Shown here piece by piece: positions 43,361 through 53,929 of a DNA stretch of 64,000 bases (position 1 is the stretch's first letter; every line of letters starts with the position of its first letter). The position numbers and the translations under genes were made by a program. The stretch is from Magicicada septendecula (lineage: Eukaryota > Arthropoda > Insecta > Hemiptera > Cicadidae): positions 402,001 to 466,000 of the forward strand of contig JAWRYS010001465.1 in NCBI GenBank assembly GCA_034769895.1, in the 5' to 3' direction. A model generated the notes under the pieces. The model was not told where the DNA came from. It saw only the letters and a program-made list of their open reading frames with translations, and did no database searches.

Positions 43361-43796
43361 AATTTCTAACCTAAAAGTATTTCAAACAAACAAAGTATTT
43401 CAAGCGTTGTGTATACTTTAATATATTACGTTTTAAAACATTACTATTAGGCCGGCGACACACCGTATCGAACAAAACGCCTTACGACAAAACGTTTTGT
43501 CGGACGGCGCCTGATGCGATACGTTTAGTATGGGTTTAAATGGGCCTGCCGCACTCCGCATCGAACACGACGTCAGACGCCTTGAGGCGTTTTTTCCTTG
43601 TTCGGCGAAGGTACCAAAAGTTGTTTCGTCTTCCGTCAAAACACTATCGAACAACTCGATCTCTGCGCATGCGCAGCGGAGTGACGTGACCCTTAAGTGT
43701 CAGCTGGACCTGCACCATTGCAGCTGTAGACTGTAGCGTTCGTTGTGCTTTCACTTTTGTAGATTGTGTCTGTACATTAGTAGTTTAAAGTAAAAC

Positions 43797-43965
43797 TATG
43801 AGTCAGATTGATGACGGTGATTCGTCTGACAACTCTATAGTAGACGTAAATAAACTAATCGTTCTAGTGTTAAGCCGGCCAGTGCCACAATATGGTAGAG
43901 ATCTGTACAACACAGCTGTGGAATCTTCATCCACAACTGTCCTCTAAAGTCTCAACAGAACAGTA
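43797..43965 (+). pseudogene. Harbinger accessory (MADF-like) protein, fragment
   Basis: An ATG at 43,797 opens SQIDDGDSSDNSIVDVNKLI then VLVLSRPV, which looks like the start of a MADF domain (LI..V..RPVL). The following PQYGRDLYNTAVESSSTTVL then meets a stop. The core MADF helices are missing, so an internal deletion fusing N- and C-terminal parts is likely. MADF/Myb-like partners deliver Harbinger transposase to DNA. The assignment rests on a short stretch. Confidence 0.45.
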
Positions 43966-45915
43966 CCAATTCGATAATCTGGGAAATTCTCCAAGATACC
44001 AATCGATGTAAATTTTAAAAAATTGTGTTATGTTTTCTAATTATGTTTTCTAATAAACAGGTGTGCTTTTCTTAGACCAGGTATGTTTTTCATATTAAAA
44101 CCTACTTCAGTTTTACATACGCGAGGAATGTTTAGAGTCTGTATTTAATAGATCACATAATTAATTACATGTTGAAATTTATATTCTGATAATGATATTA
44201 TCTTGTAGAATATTTAAAATACTTTCTTGCCATTAAACGGGTTTTGGGGAAAACGGTGAGGGTCAAAAAATATTTAAGCAAAAAGATATGATGTAAGGGG
44301 GAAAAGTGATGAGACTCAGTTGGCAAAGCGGAAAGAACGATGATAGTCAACAATCAGCTGTTTCCTGGCCGTGTTTAGTCTTTGAGGTTATGTTTAACGT
44401 TTGTTACTGTACTGAAAGTTATGTTGTGATGTAGCCTACTACATGTCTGTGGTGGTGTTATTGTGTTTTAATTAGTAATCTAACCAATTCAAAATGGAAT
44501 CTGTTGGTGATTCGATTCAGGTAGTACCGAAAAAGAAACCAGAACCTGGTAGACTGTCTGAAATGAAAAAGAAACTGTTAAAACAAAGTCATAAGATTGG
44601 GCCTGATTGCCACTGCTATAGGTTAAGATGTTTTGATGTTGTTAATGACACTTCAAGGAAAGATATAATTAGTAAGTTTAATGCCATGACTGATTATAAT
44701 GAGCAAAACCTTTATCTAGGTGGGTTGATAGCAAGCGCTTTTGTAAAACAACGCCGCCCTAGACCTGGTAATAATAAACCTGTCAGCCATTCTTATTCAT
44801 ACTCATATAAAGTTAAGTTCATGAAATATGGCACTTTGATTGAAGTGCCTGTTTGTTATAAAGGGTTCATTTCAATCCATGGCATTACCCCTAGACATTA
44901 CAGACGATGTTAACAACCAAGGGGAAAATCGTGAAAGACGATCGGGGCTGTCACAATAATAGGTCTAATAAAATCCCAGAGGAAAGTGTGGATAAAATAC
45001 ACGAACATATCCAGTCACTAAAGGGCCGCAGATCACATTATAGTAAGTAAGATTCAAAAAAGATTTACCTAGATGACACTCTGGATATTAAGAAACTACA
45101 CAGCCAATACTTGAAAGCTTATCCAAATAACCCTACTTCATATGACTCTTACAGAAATATATTCAATACCAAGTACAACATTAGGTTCGGTTATCCACGC
45201 ACCGATACCTGTAGCTCCTGCGATGAATACAAAACACGAGAAAAAGATTTGAAATTACAAATTTCTAATTCTAGTGGCGATTTAAGAAAACTTCAAGAAG
45301 ATTTAAATGCTTTAAAAGTCGAGCATGAGTTACATCTTAGAAATACTGATAAATTTTATGAAAAAAAGTCTGCCAAGAAGGCCTCACGAAAGTCACCAAA
45401 AGTAGAAGCAATCTACATGGATTACCAAAAGAACTTGTGTGCACCAAATATCTCAACCAACGAAGTTTATTATAAAAGACAACTCTTTTACTACTTATTT
45501 AATATACACACTCTTTCCACTTAAGGAAGCGTCTTTTAAGCCTATGATCAAACCATAGGCAAGAAAGGATCAGACGAAGTCACTTCAATCCTAAATGATT
45601 TTATCCACAACTTTCTAAAACCAGAAGTCCGACAATTAACAATTTTTTGTGATTCGTGTGTGGGCCAAAATAAGAACTTTACACTTTTAGGTTTGCCTAC
45701 TATATTGTTCACGTGTGTGGTAGACTTGATAACTTGAAAATGGTGTTCCCCATCCGTGGCCATTCGTTCATGGCGTGTGATCGCAACATGGGACTTTTTA
45801 ATCAAAAGTCCTACGTTGAAGTCCCAGACGATTGGATCACTGTGATTGCAAATTCAAGGCAGAAATCATCGCCATTCTTAGTTAAGAAGTGTGAGCAATC
45901 ACTTTTTCTTGGGTG

Positions 45916-46291
45916 TGTTAAGGTATGGGTAAAAATAATTAATAATTTGAGTACAGGAGCAAACACACGCTTTATTTAAGAAACAGTTTAGTAGCAAGTA
46001 TACATAAAACGGACACACGAAATACACATTACAAGTGTACATTTAAAACTGAACTCAACTGGTCGAGTGCATCTCTGTTTATATAGAAAAAAAAGCTTCT
46101 AGATCTTTCCTTTTATTTAAAACTTCCAGAAAATTACTTTTCTATTTTCTCTCACAGTAAACAGGCATGTGTGCGGGCTGAGGCCCCGCCCAGGTAGCTA
46201 GACCTCCCACCGCACAATACAAACTTTCACTACTAATGACAGGTACACTTACTTAACAATGAATGTAGAGTTTTCCAGTATATTCTCAACA
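45916..46291 (-). repeat. Copia 3' LTR
   Basis: 376 bp. On the minus strand it begins TGTTGAGAATATACTGG and ends CCTTAACA. It carries CTATATAAAC (TATA-like, 46,086-46,077) and AATAAA (46,976 is not meant: it lies at 45,976-45,971). Relative to the other LTR it has one extra A in a poly-A run and an extra AG near 46,269. Confidence 0.93.
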
Positions 46292-46299
46292 CCCTCCCT
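46292..46299 (-). promoter_or_regulatory. Copia polypurine tract
   Basis: AGGGAGGG on the minus strand sits directly before the TG of the 3' LTR, the site where plus-strand DNA synthesis is primed. Confidence 0.85.
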
Positions 46300-46330
46300 A
46301 AAACACTACATTCTCACAATCACATTAATT

Positions 46331-48271
46331 TTAAAAAAAATCATTTTTAGTCTTAAGTCCAAGTTTAGATCTTAAATAAACAAATTTTGGTTTTGACAAA
46401 GCTTTCGTAAGTATATCAGCGACTTGTTCATCACTTTTAACATAATGTACATCAATTTCTCCATTTTGAAAACAATCACGTACATAATTATATTTCACAT
46501 CAATATGTTTTGTCCTTTGATGGAATTCAGGATTACTTATAAGTTTTAATGCACTCATATTATCTATATATAAATCATATTTATCAGTCTTACAATCGCA
46601 TTCATTAAATAACTTCTTTAACCACATTATTTCAGTTGTTGCTAATGCTGCACTTACAAATTCTGACTCGGTTGTTGATAATGATACAGATTGTTGCTTC
46701 TTACTTCGCCAAATAATTGCAGCATTTGCATACATACAAGCTACGCCAGAAGTTGATTTACGTGTAACTGTATCGCTGGCATAATCACCATCACTATAAG
46801 CTTTAAAGTTGCCATCCTTACAATATAGTAATCCAAAATCAATCGTACCTTTTAGATAACGTAAAATTCGTTTAACAATTGACCAATGAGCTACACTTGG
46901 TTTGTCTAAAACTCTAGATACAACATTTACAGCTAAACTTATGTCCGGACGACTTACAGTTTGCAAAAACATCAAATTGCCGACAGCTTCACGATAAGGT
47001 ACATTACTTACAATAGTTTTTGATAAATATTCATCATGATTACAATCAATTGGCGTGGATACAATATTAGCTTCTGACATATTAAACTTTTCTAAGATTT
47101 TGTTAATATAAGTACTTTGATGAATGAAAACAGACCCATCATTCAATCTACAAATTTCCATTCCAAGATAATTAGTAACTTCTTTAGTACTAGTAATTTT
47201 AAATTTTTTACTCAAATCATTCAACAATTTATCAATCAAACTTTCATTTGAAGCTGCAATAAGTCCATCATCAACATAAATTGCTAACAAGATCTTATTA
47301 TTATTATTGTTATATATGTATAAACATGGGTCACCCGTACTTTGACAAAAATCTAAATTTACAAGAAAATTAGTGAAGTGCTCAGTCCAGCATCTTGGTG
47401 CTTGTTTTAAGCCATATAAACTTTTCATTAATTTACATACGCGTGAGCTTCCATCATCAAAACCTTCAGGTTGTTTCATATATATATCTTCCTTTAAGTC
47501 ACCGTATAAAAAAGCCGTTTTTATATCAAATTTACCGATATGTAAATTTTCACGAGCAGAAATACTAAGTATCAATCTTATTGTATCAAAGCGAACAACC
47601 GGACTAAAAGTTTCTTTATAATCTATATCTTTCTGTTGGGAATAACCTTTAATAACCAACCGCGCTTTATAACGTTCTGTACCATCTGGATTGAGCTTCT
47701 TCACAAAAACCCAACGATTGTTAATCACCTTTTTATCTTTTGGCTTTTCCACTAATACCCATGTCTTATTTTCATACAAAGAGTTCATTTCGTCCTGCAT
47801 TGCAGCTTTCCAACTATCTTTTTCTTTACTTGTAATTGCTTCGTTATAATTAGATGGTAACTTTTCAGCAATAAACGTGATCGGACATCCATAATATTCT
47901 GTAGGTTTTAATTTTGTTCTATCGCGCAATTGTCGTCCAGTTTGATTGTTATCGCTATTTGAAGATTGTAAAGGTTCTCTTTCTTCAAACTCATTTGATT
48001 CATTTTTAAGTAAAAGTTCATTATTTTTAGGAGTTATAATTTCATTTTCTTCAGTTTCTTTATTATTATTGTTCAAAGAATTCAAAATAATTGAATCAGC
48101 TAATACTCTTTCAGGTTTAAAAAGTACATCTCTACTTATAATGACATCTCGCACTTCCGGAACATATACACGATAACCTTTACAATCCTCATGATATCCG
48201 ACCAGATAACCTCTCATCGATTTTTTATCAAGTTTCTTACGCTTTTCTTTTGATATATGTACATAACACAT
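46331..48271 (-). pseudogene. Copia pol: reverse transcriptase and RNase H
   Basis: The 646-codon frame begins in the integrase C-terminal region (MCYVHISKEKRKKLDKKSMR, GYLVGYHEDCKGYRVY). RT motifs follow: VFVKKLNPDGTERYKARLVI, FDIKTAFLYGDLKEDIYMKQ, SLYGLKQAPRCW and AIYVDDGLIAAS (YVDD catalytic box). RNase H follows: KAYSDGDYASDTVTRKSTSG, SLSTTESEFVSAA and HIDVKYNYVRDC. These catalytic residues are present. The frame is the intact 3' part of a polyprotein whose upstream portion is broken, so it is no longer translated from gag. Confidence 0.92.
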
Positions 48272-48325
48272 GGTTCCAAATATTTTAAATCTAGCAACAG
48301 TAGCTGTTTTTCCATTCCATAACTC

Positions 48326-49054
48326 CTAAGGAGTTTTATTATTTTGTTTTGTTGGGCCTGTTCTATTAATTACATGTACAGCAGTATTCATTGCTTCTGC
48401 CCATAAGAATAGAAGTAAGTTTGAATTTGAATATAACATTGATCGAGCAGCCTCTACAATGATTCGGTTATCGCGCTCTGCAATTGAATTTTGTTCGGGC
48501 GTATATGGAACATTAATCGAATATTTTATACCTTTACTATTTAAAAAAGAGATCACAGCTTTATTATCGTATTCTTTACCACCATCAAAATGAATTTCTT
48601 TAATATTTGTTGCAAATTGATTCTCAACCCCTATACAAAATGATTTTAGTTTTTCTATTACTTCAGATTTTTCTCGAATAAAATGAATTTCTCCATAACT
48701 TTAAAAATCGTCTTTAAAAGAAACAAAATATAACTTTCTACCGAGAGACTCTACTTCCATAGGACCACAAACGTCAGTATAAATTATTTCGCGAGTTTTA
48801 GTGGCACGATCGATCTTTTTGTGAAAAGGCAATCTATGATTTTTGCCATAAGCGCAACCTTTACAAAAGAAATTTTCATCCGTAAATTTTATATTTAGAT
48901 TTTTCAAAAAATTCTTCACATGTTTTACATTTTGATGGCAAAGTCTTTCGTGCCATAATTGTAAAACATTACCGTTGGAAATGCTCGATCTACTCTTTTG
49001 TTCTACCACGTTACATTCTTTTGGAATTAAAGTTTGAATGTCTAATTTTAGCAA
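48326..49054 (-). pseudogene. Copia pol: integrase
   Basis: LWHERLCHQNVKHVKNF and FFCKGCAYGKNHRLPFHKK give the HHCC zinc domain. IYTDVCGPMEVESLG carries the first catalytic Asp, and VPYTPEQNSIAERDNR the catalytic Glu. A stop or frame break near 48,701 separates the halves. In the shifted stretch (48,700-48,560) text equivalent to the second Asp region (EIHFDGGKEYDNKA) is visible. Another stop at about 48,326 divides it from the RT frame. Confidence 0.9.
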
Positions 49055-49080
49055 ACTACCAGGCTCATATTCGGAACCAG

Positions 49081-49626
49081 TTACAAGATTTCATTACCAT
49101 GATTTAAAGTACATCTCGTAGCATTATGTGTTATTTCATAATCTATACCCCTTTTACCCGCATATTTAACAGAAAACAGATTATACATTGAATCAGGAAC
49201 ATATAATACATTATAGATAGTACCTTCTACTCGTTCACTATTTTTATAAGTTTCAAAGTCAATATTACCTTTACCATATGCAGACATTGTCATACCGTTG
49301 CCCATTCTTACACTGACTGGTGTTGTATATTCTTCGAACGTTGAAAACCATTCTCGATGCTTCGACATATGATCCGTCGCACCCGAATCCACAATCCAGA
49401 GATCATCCCGATTGCCACAGCTGCCTTTGTCACCTATTAGTGCTATCCTCGATGTTGATTTCTTCTGTCCAGAAGACGAGTTACTTCTTTCTTGATTATT
49501 CGACCATCTTCGCTGTCCATTATTCTTATTCATGAAGCAATTGTTACTTTTATGACCTTTTCTTTTGCACGTATAACACCTGAAGCAGTCCCTTTTTAAA
49601 TGACCTTGTCTTCCACAATTATAACA
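49081..49626 (-). pseudogene. Copia protease with upstream zinc knuckles
   Basis: Two CCHC knuckles (CYNCGRQGHLKRDC and CYTCKRKGHKSNNC) lie at 49,626-49,525, directly after a stop at the end of the gag frame. The protease follows with WIVDSGATDHMSKHREWF (DSGA active site). A stop near 49,081 separates it from integrase. Confidence 0.88.
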
Positions 49627-50324
49627 CTACTCTTGTTTCAAATCATTCTTCTCATATTTATAAGAGTCATTCTTCTGTTCTTTATGACCGATTTTCAGAT
49701 TAGCTAGCAACGCTGTCGTCTCTTCGTGTACTTCCTTTTGCTCTTGTAATCTAAATTCTTCTGCCATCAAGCGCTCAGTCAAATTTTCGAGATTCTTCTT
49801 ATCGTCAGATACCGAATCCCAAGCACTGTGAAAATGATTAAACTTTTGTGGCAAAGATGTTAAAACACGAGTCATCACCATAGTCTTTTCAATTTTTCCC
49901 CCGAGATTTTTCAATTTTCTAGCCAACTGTTCTATTTTTGAAATATTATACGTAACACTTTCATTCTCTGTCCACTTAAACTCAAAAAATTGTTTTTGAA
50001 TCATCGACAGATTTTCATCAGATTTTAGATCATATGCTGTATTCAGTTTTCCCACATCTCCTTGGCAGTAGAACAACCCATTATAAGTTCGAGAGGCTTT
50101 CTCTCCACTGTTGTAACAATTAACTTTCTGGCAATTTTGTCCGCCTTCTTGAACTTTTCCAACACCGCGTCACGATCTTCTGCACCTGCAGCTGGCTCGG
50201 CTAATCTTCCTTCGCAAACATCCAGCACATCATCATCCTCTTCCATCAATGTGCGTACTACGAAGCGCCATTGATGCCAATTATCTTTGTCTCGAAGTTT
50301 TTCAATTTTTATATTCGGTTCCAT
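49627..50324 (-). pseudogene. Copia gag
   Basis: ATG at 50,324, starting EPNIKIEKLRDKDNWHQWRF, then LIMGCSTAKEMWEN. A frame break near 50,045 is followed by KLNTAYDLKSDENLSMIQKQ, ESVTYNISKIEQLARKLKNL and TSLPQKFNHFHSAWDSV. This is the standard Copia gag capsid pattern (W..WR at the start, LP..Y/F..F later). It forms the virus-like particle of the retrotransposon. The frame break and terminal stop make it non-functional here. Confidence 0.9.
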
Positions 50325-50387
50325 TTTTGCACAAATATTTTATACTTGCACTCAAATTACACACTGCACTCCGATTTTAAAATGCCA

Positions 50388-50401
50388 CTGGGCCCATAAC
50401 C
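50388..50401 (-). promoter_or_regulatory. Copia primer-binding site for half initiator tRNA-Met
   Basis: Directly inside the 5' LTR, the plus strand reads CTGGGCCCATAACC, identical to the anticodon-stem/loop segment of insect initiator tRNA-Met. The element RNA is therefore complementary to an internal part of that tRNA, the half-tRNA priming known for Drosophila copia. Confidence 0.85.
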
Positions 50402-50774
50402 TGTTAAGGTATGGGTAAAAATAATTAATAATTTGAGTACAGGAGCAAACACACGCTTTATTTAAGAAACAGTTTAGTAGCAAGTATACATAAAACGGAC
50501 ACACGAAATACACATCACAAGTGTACATTTAAAACTGAACTCAACTGGTCGAGTGCATCTCTGTTTATATAGAAAAAAAGCTTCTAGATCTTTCCTTTTA
50601 TTTAAAACTTCCAGAACATTACTTTTCTATTTTCTCTCACAGTAAACACGCATGTGTGCGGGCTGAGGCCCCGCCCAGGTAGCTAGACCTCCCACCGCAC
50701 AATACAAACTTTCACTACTAATGACAGGTACACTTACTTAACAATGAATGTAGTTTTCCAGTATATTCTCAACA
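50402..50774 (-). repeat. Copia 5' LTR
   Basis: 373 bp, same termini as the 3' LTR. TATA-like CTATATAAAC at 50,572-50,563 and AATAAA at 50,462-50,457. It differs from the 3' LTR at three bases and two indels. Confidence 0.93.
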
Positions 50775-51196
50775 GGGTGGACCGCTTTCTTTGAAATCTT
50801 AAACTTTCAGGAAAGATGTCCCTTTAAATCGAGACCTATAAGAGAAGTAGAGGTTAATATTATAAACTCAAGAATGTTACTAGTTCTTGACGCATACAGT
50901 GGAGCCTTTTCGAGTATCTCCTTTGTTCAAAGTGTACACGAAGATTTAACTATGAAAAAGAAAAAAAGAAGTATGCCTAACAAAACAGTTACTAAGCCTA
51001 CAGTTGAAATGGAATTGGGTTTACAAATAACTCACTTTCACCTCTATATTCCCAAAAACCTCCGATTGCAAAAGTAAAGTTAAAAGATTTGATGGACCTA
51101 AAAACATTTTTGCCAGAGAAGGCACAGGAGTTTATAATAATCTGCTACCAGCTGACGTTGAAGAAGAATCAAATGATGACGAACGTTTCGGGTAAG

Positions 51197-52130
51197 TATT
51201 TTAAAAAAAATTTTAGAAAATTTAGAATTTAATACAATTATGGACCTAATTTTGTGATATTTATGAAATGTAACATACTTACAGTCAAAGAAAAAAACAT
51301 CAATAAATAACTCTAAAAATAGTTGGATAAAGTAAGCTTAGTTGTTCTTTCACATTTTATTAAAGAAATTGATTTTTTCAGGATAACAACTGCTACCTAA
51401 AAATAAAGCAAGAGGAATGAAGTGCTTACTCAAAAAAGATAGCTTATAAATAATTATCAGGAAATTGTCAATATTGTGAAAATTTTAAAGTTCATATAAA
51501 TGTTCAATAAAATTAATTAAATAAAGTTAATTAATGTATTTTTTTAAAAATATGCAAAGTATTATATTTAATAAAAATACATTTTCCATTAAAATATTAT
51601 TTTTATTAGCGTACTTCACCTTTCATCATTATTTGATCCCTTTTTGTATTGACTCTTATCATTTTTCCTACTTTTTTAGTGACTCTCATCATTTTTCCCC
51701 TAAACGTCACGTAGTTTACTTACAAAAAACTATATACAGTATGGTATAAAAAGAAATCTGATGTAAAAAGTTAATTTCCTACAAATTTAGTATGTGAAAA
51801 GTAGACAAACTCAAAAACATAATAAATTTAATGGACTACTTAAAAGAGAAACAGTGTTGAATCTTTAAATGCAGTTTTCTCAGTTTCAAGTAAAAATGAC
51901 TGTTATCGTTTTCCCCCTGACCCTTATGCTGAAGTTGTTAACACTTAAAAATTATACTATACTTATGTGGATTCGGCTGACGATACCGTAACAATGTGAA
52001 TTTGCCAATGGTTAGGGGCCTAGTGTAAATTATAAAGATAACTTATTTATTAGAGTTTCAGATAACAGTGTACCAAAACACTGGGAAATAACAATGTTTC
52101 TTAACATTGTTAAGAAAAGGGCAGCCGACT
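51197..52130. other. Non-coding remainder of the Harbinger interior
   Basis: An AT-rich stretch between the end of the DUF7869-like gene and the Harbinger transposase remnant. No coding frame was recognised; a low-complexity frame at 51,534-51,749 is Phe/His-rich and looks accidental. The boundary of the inner element was not found. Confidence 0.45.
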
Positions 52131-52134
52131 CCCC

Positions 52135-52470
52135 TTAGTATGTTGTACAGTATAAAAAATCAGAGTACAATAAATTGACATACCTTAAAGTTATCAGAAG
52201 CCGTTTCTCTGGGGTTATACTTTTTCTGTAGTTCGTATTTTGCTTCTGTATACTATCCCGTATTAACTCCAGGACATAATCAAAGGTTGGTATACTCATT
52301 CTACAGTAATTGTAAAATTTACCTGGGTCAGCTCTCAATTCGGCAATAAACTCAATAATATCCCTATTTTGGTTGACAGCGTGAACCCAAAGTTTTCTAT
52401 CTTTACCGTAGTCTAGTAATTGTAGAAAATTCCACAATAGGATAACAGTATCTTCTTCATCACCATCCAC
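52135..52470 (-). pseudogene. Harbinger transposase N-terminal exon
   Basis: The minus-strand frame reads MDGDEEDTVILLWNFLQ, KLWVHAVNQNRDIIEFIAEL, DPGKFYNYCRMSIPTFDYVL and QKQNTNYRKSITPEKRLLIT. These are the N-terminal helices of HARBI1-type transposases (WVHP..., FHxLxxELR.DP.KF..YFRMS...F). After ITLR the DNA reads AAGGTATGT, a good splice donor, and the similarity stops. The DDE catalytic domain is missing. The enzyme would be about 350-450 residues when complete, so only about a quarter remains. Confidence 0.8.
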
Positions 52471-52732
52471 AGCTCCTCACCTTCACTTCGGTATACGGTA
52501 TATAATTAGCGCTGAAACTAGGTAAACACTCAAACTAGACATCACTGACCGTGTGTATGTTTAATCTGAACACTGAACATGAGCGGCAAAATGAAGGAGT
52601 TTCTTCTTCCACGTCGCGTCTCGCTGCGTCATGTCGTGAGCGCCTCCACACCACACCCGACAAGTCAAAACGTTTTGTCTTAAGACGATTTTGCTTAAGA
52701 CACATGTTCGATGCGGTGTGTGGTTGGCCTTA

Positions 52733-53599
52733 CAGTGGACGCCCTCTTAACCGGTCTCGGATTAACCGGCCGCCTGGCTGGGAGATAAACAATTACTCAT
52801 ACGGTACCGAGCGGCTTACCGACATGTCAAAACTTGCGTAATTTGCACTTGTTTATTTTGCGTTTTTAGTCAGTTTAGTGGTTGATTTATCAAAGTGAAG
52901 ACGTGTGTCGATTATTACTGCTGTAAGTGATTTCGTAAGTTTGTTGATGCTATTTGAGATATCGAAGAATGGAAAGAATGGATAACTGGTGATCAAGAGC
53001 TTGAAAATGAAACTTTGGCTGATGATGAAATTTTAAGTGTTGTCTGCCAACAAACTGATATTGAAGAGTTTAGATCGAAGAAGACAAAAACAAAAAGGCA
53101 GTGCGAGAAAAATCAGTCAAAGTGACGCATTGGAAGCATTACAGCTGCCAGTGCGATACGTCGAACAACGAAATGAGGCGTTTGCTATCGATGTCACTTT
53201 TATGAGAAAGTGGCGTGACTACGCAATTAAAAATTCATTGAAAACTAAAAAGCAAAAAACAATCACTGATTTTTTGAAGTGTAATTGAAATGTAAAGTAT
53301 TGTGTGGTGTCTTAAATGTAGTAATTATTATTTTATTTCGCCAAGAGTTTTATAAAATTAATGTTGTGTTTGTATTTAATTAATGTTGAGTCTCTATAAC
53401 TTATTACAGTATTTAGCTAAACAATACATAGATTGCAATTTAATATTGTTCTTTTTCACATAAATAAACAGTATTAAAACATTTAATCAGAGTTAAAACT
53501 CAAGTTGAAAGAAAATTTTGTTTAACCGACCGCGCATTTTGTTAACCGGCCGACCCCCCCCCCAAGTTCCAAGCTGACCGGTTGCGAGGCCGTCCGCTA
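52733..53599 (+). mobile_element. pogo/Tigger-type transposon, internally deleted
   Basis: The left end CAGTGGACGCCCTCTTAACC and the right end (reverse complement) TAGCGGACGGCCTCGCAACC match. Both are followed by CGGT and, farther in, AACCGGCCG words. TA precedes the left end (52,731-52,732). It starts exactly at the TTA duplication of Harbinger, so the two elements share those bases. The right terminus carries one changed base, so its boundary is good to a few bases. Confidence 0.72.
52945..53288 (+). pseudogene. pogo/Tigger transposase C-terminus
   Basis: An early frame reads EEWKEWITGDQELENETLAD then DEILSVV. After a shift near 53,040, SDALEALQLPVRYVEQRNEA, FMRKWRDYAIKNS and KKQKTITDFLKCN follow, ending at 53,288. 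The acidic linker, Q-rich helix and final TITDF.K are the C-terminal signature of Tigger/CENP-B-like transposases. The DNA-binding and DDE domains are absent: the 5' leader is joined directly to the C-terminal coding part. Confidence 0.75.
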
Positions 53600-53629
53600 T
53601 TTATTATTATTGTTATTATTAATATTTAA

Positions 53630-53775
53630 ATCCTTAAATTTGTAGTCACCGTCAATCAATGAATTTTTCTGAAGGGTTTGTGAGGATCGGTCAAAAAATA
53701 ATCGGTCAAAAACAAATTTGTGTTATATTTTTTGACCGATCCTCACAAACCCTTCACCAGAAAAATTATTATTAT
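53630..53775. repeat. MITE-like palindrome, copy 2
   Basis: GAAGGGTTTGTGAGGATCGG and CCGATCCTCACAAACCCTTC are perfect inverted arms around TCAAAAA-rich DNA, flanked by (ATT)n. The left flank GTCACCGTCAATCAATGAA is the inverted equivalent of the right flank of copy 1 at 5.7 kb. Confidence 0.75.
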
Positions 53776-53929
53776 TATTTTTATTATTATTAAGTAGATT
53801 TTCACATACTTTATTAGCTGAAAGTTACAGTTATAAAGATGTAGGCTAAGGCTGCGGTAATAGATTTAGTAATAGCCTACTTTCAGTGTACGTTGTGAGT
53901 ATAATTAGAAACAGTCACTACTCACTGAT

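Larger units (their letters stand above)
45916..50774 (-). mobile_element. Copia-type LTR retrotransposon, complete but with broken ORFs
   Basis: Two LTRs (45,916-46,291 and 50,402-50,774) are flanked by perfect GGGTG duplications (45,911-45,915 and 50,775-50,779). The element lies on the minus strand with gag, protease, integrase, RT, RNase H order, which is Copia rather than Gypsy order. The LTRs differ by three substitutions and two small indels, so insertion is fairly recent. The coding region nevertheless has about five breaks, so either it decayed after insertion or some indels are sequencing errors. Confidence 0.95.
44494..51193 (+). pseudogene. DUF7869-like transposase-type gene, split by Copia
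   Basis: ATG at 44,494. Segments in order: PDCHCYRLRCFDVVND, MTDYNEQNLYLGGLIAS and HSYSYSYKVKFMKYG with VPVCYKGFISIHGITPR (44,494-44,910); after a frameshift VDKIHEHIQSLKGRRSHYS; then RFGYPRTDTCSSCDEYKTRE with a coiled-coil stretch, and VEAIYMDYQKNLCAPNIST (45,111-45,524). After more breaks come IFCDSCVGQNKNFTLLG and VFPIRGHSFMACDRNMGLFN. The gene is then cut at 45,915 by Copia and resumes at 50,780 with NFQERCPFKSRPIREVE and LKDLMDLKTFLPEKAQEF. Asp residues in YMDYQK, FCDSC and MACDR could be an RNase H-like triad; that is inference. A GGGTAAGT at 51,189-51,196 could be a splice donor. It resembles, from memory, multicopy arthropod proteins labelled DUF7869. Confidence 0.7.
43450..52729. mobile_element. 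PIF/Harbinger transposon hosting nested insertions
   Basis: Inverted ends: left GGCCGGCGACACACCGTATC, right (reverse complement) GGCCAACCACACACCGCATC, continuing GAACA and an internal GACAAAACGTTTTG on both sides. TTA flanks each end (43,447-43,449 and 52,730-52,732), the 3 bp duplication typical of Harbinger. Just inside the left end a MADF-like exon starts on the plus strand. Inside the right end a transposase N-terminus lies on the minus strand. This is the standard two-gene Harbinger layout. The middle is occupied by a DUF7869-like gene and a Copia element, and most of both Harbinger genes is gone. Confidence 0.82.

Noticed and set aside
45548..45805. 85-codon minus-strand frame
   Set aside because: It lies antisense to the conserved FCDSCVGQNKN / PIRGHSFMACDRN coding text and is a shadow.
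44230..51940. GGGGAAAAC and GAGGGTCA words near both ends of the DUF7869-like gene as terminal inverted repeats
   Set aside because: The words occur in a different order on the two sides, so they do not form an inverted repeat; the termini remain unknown.
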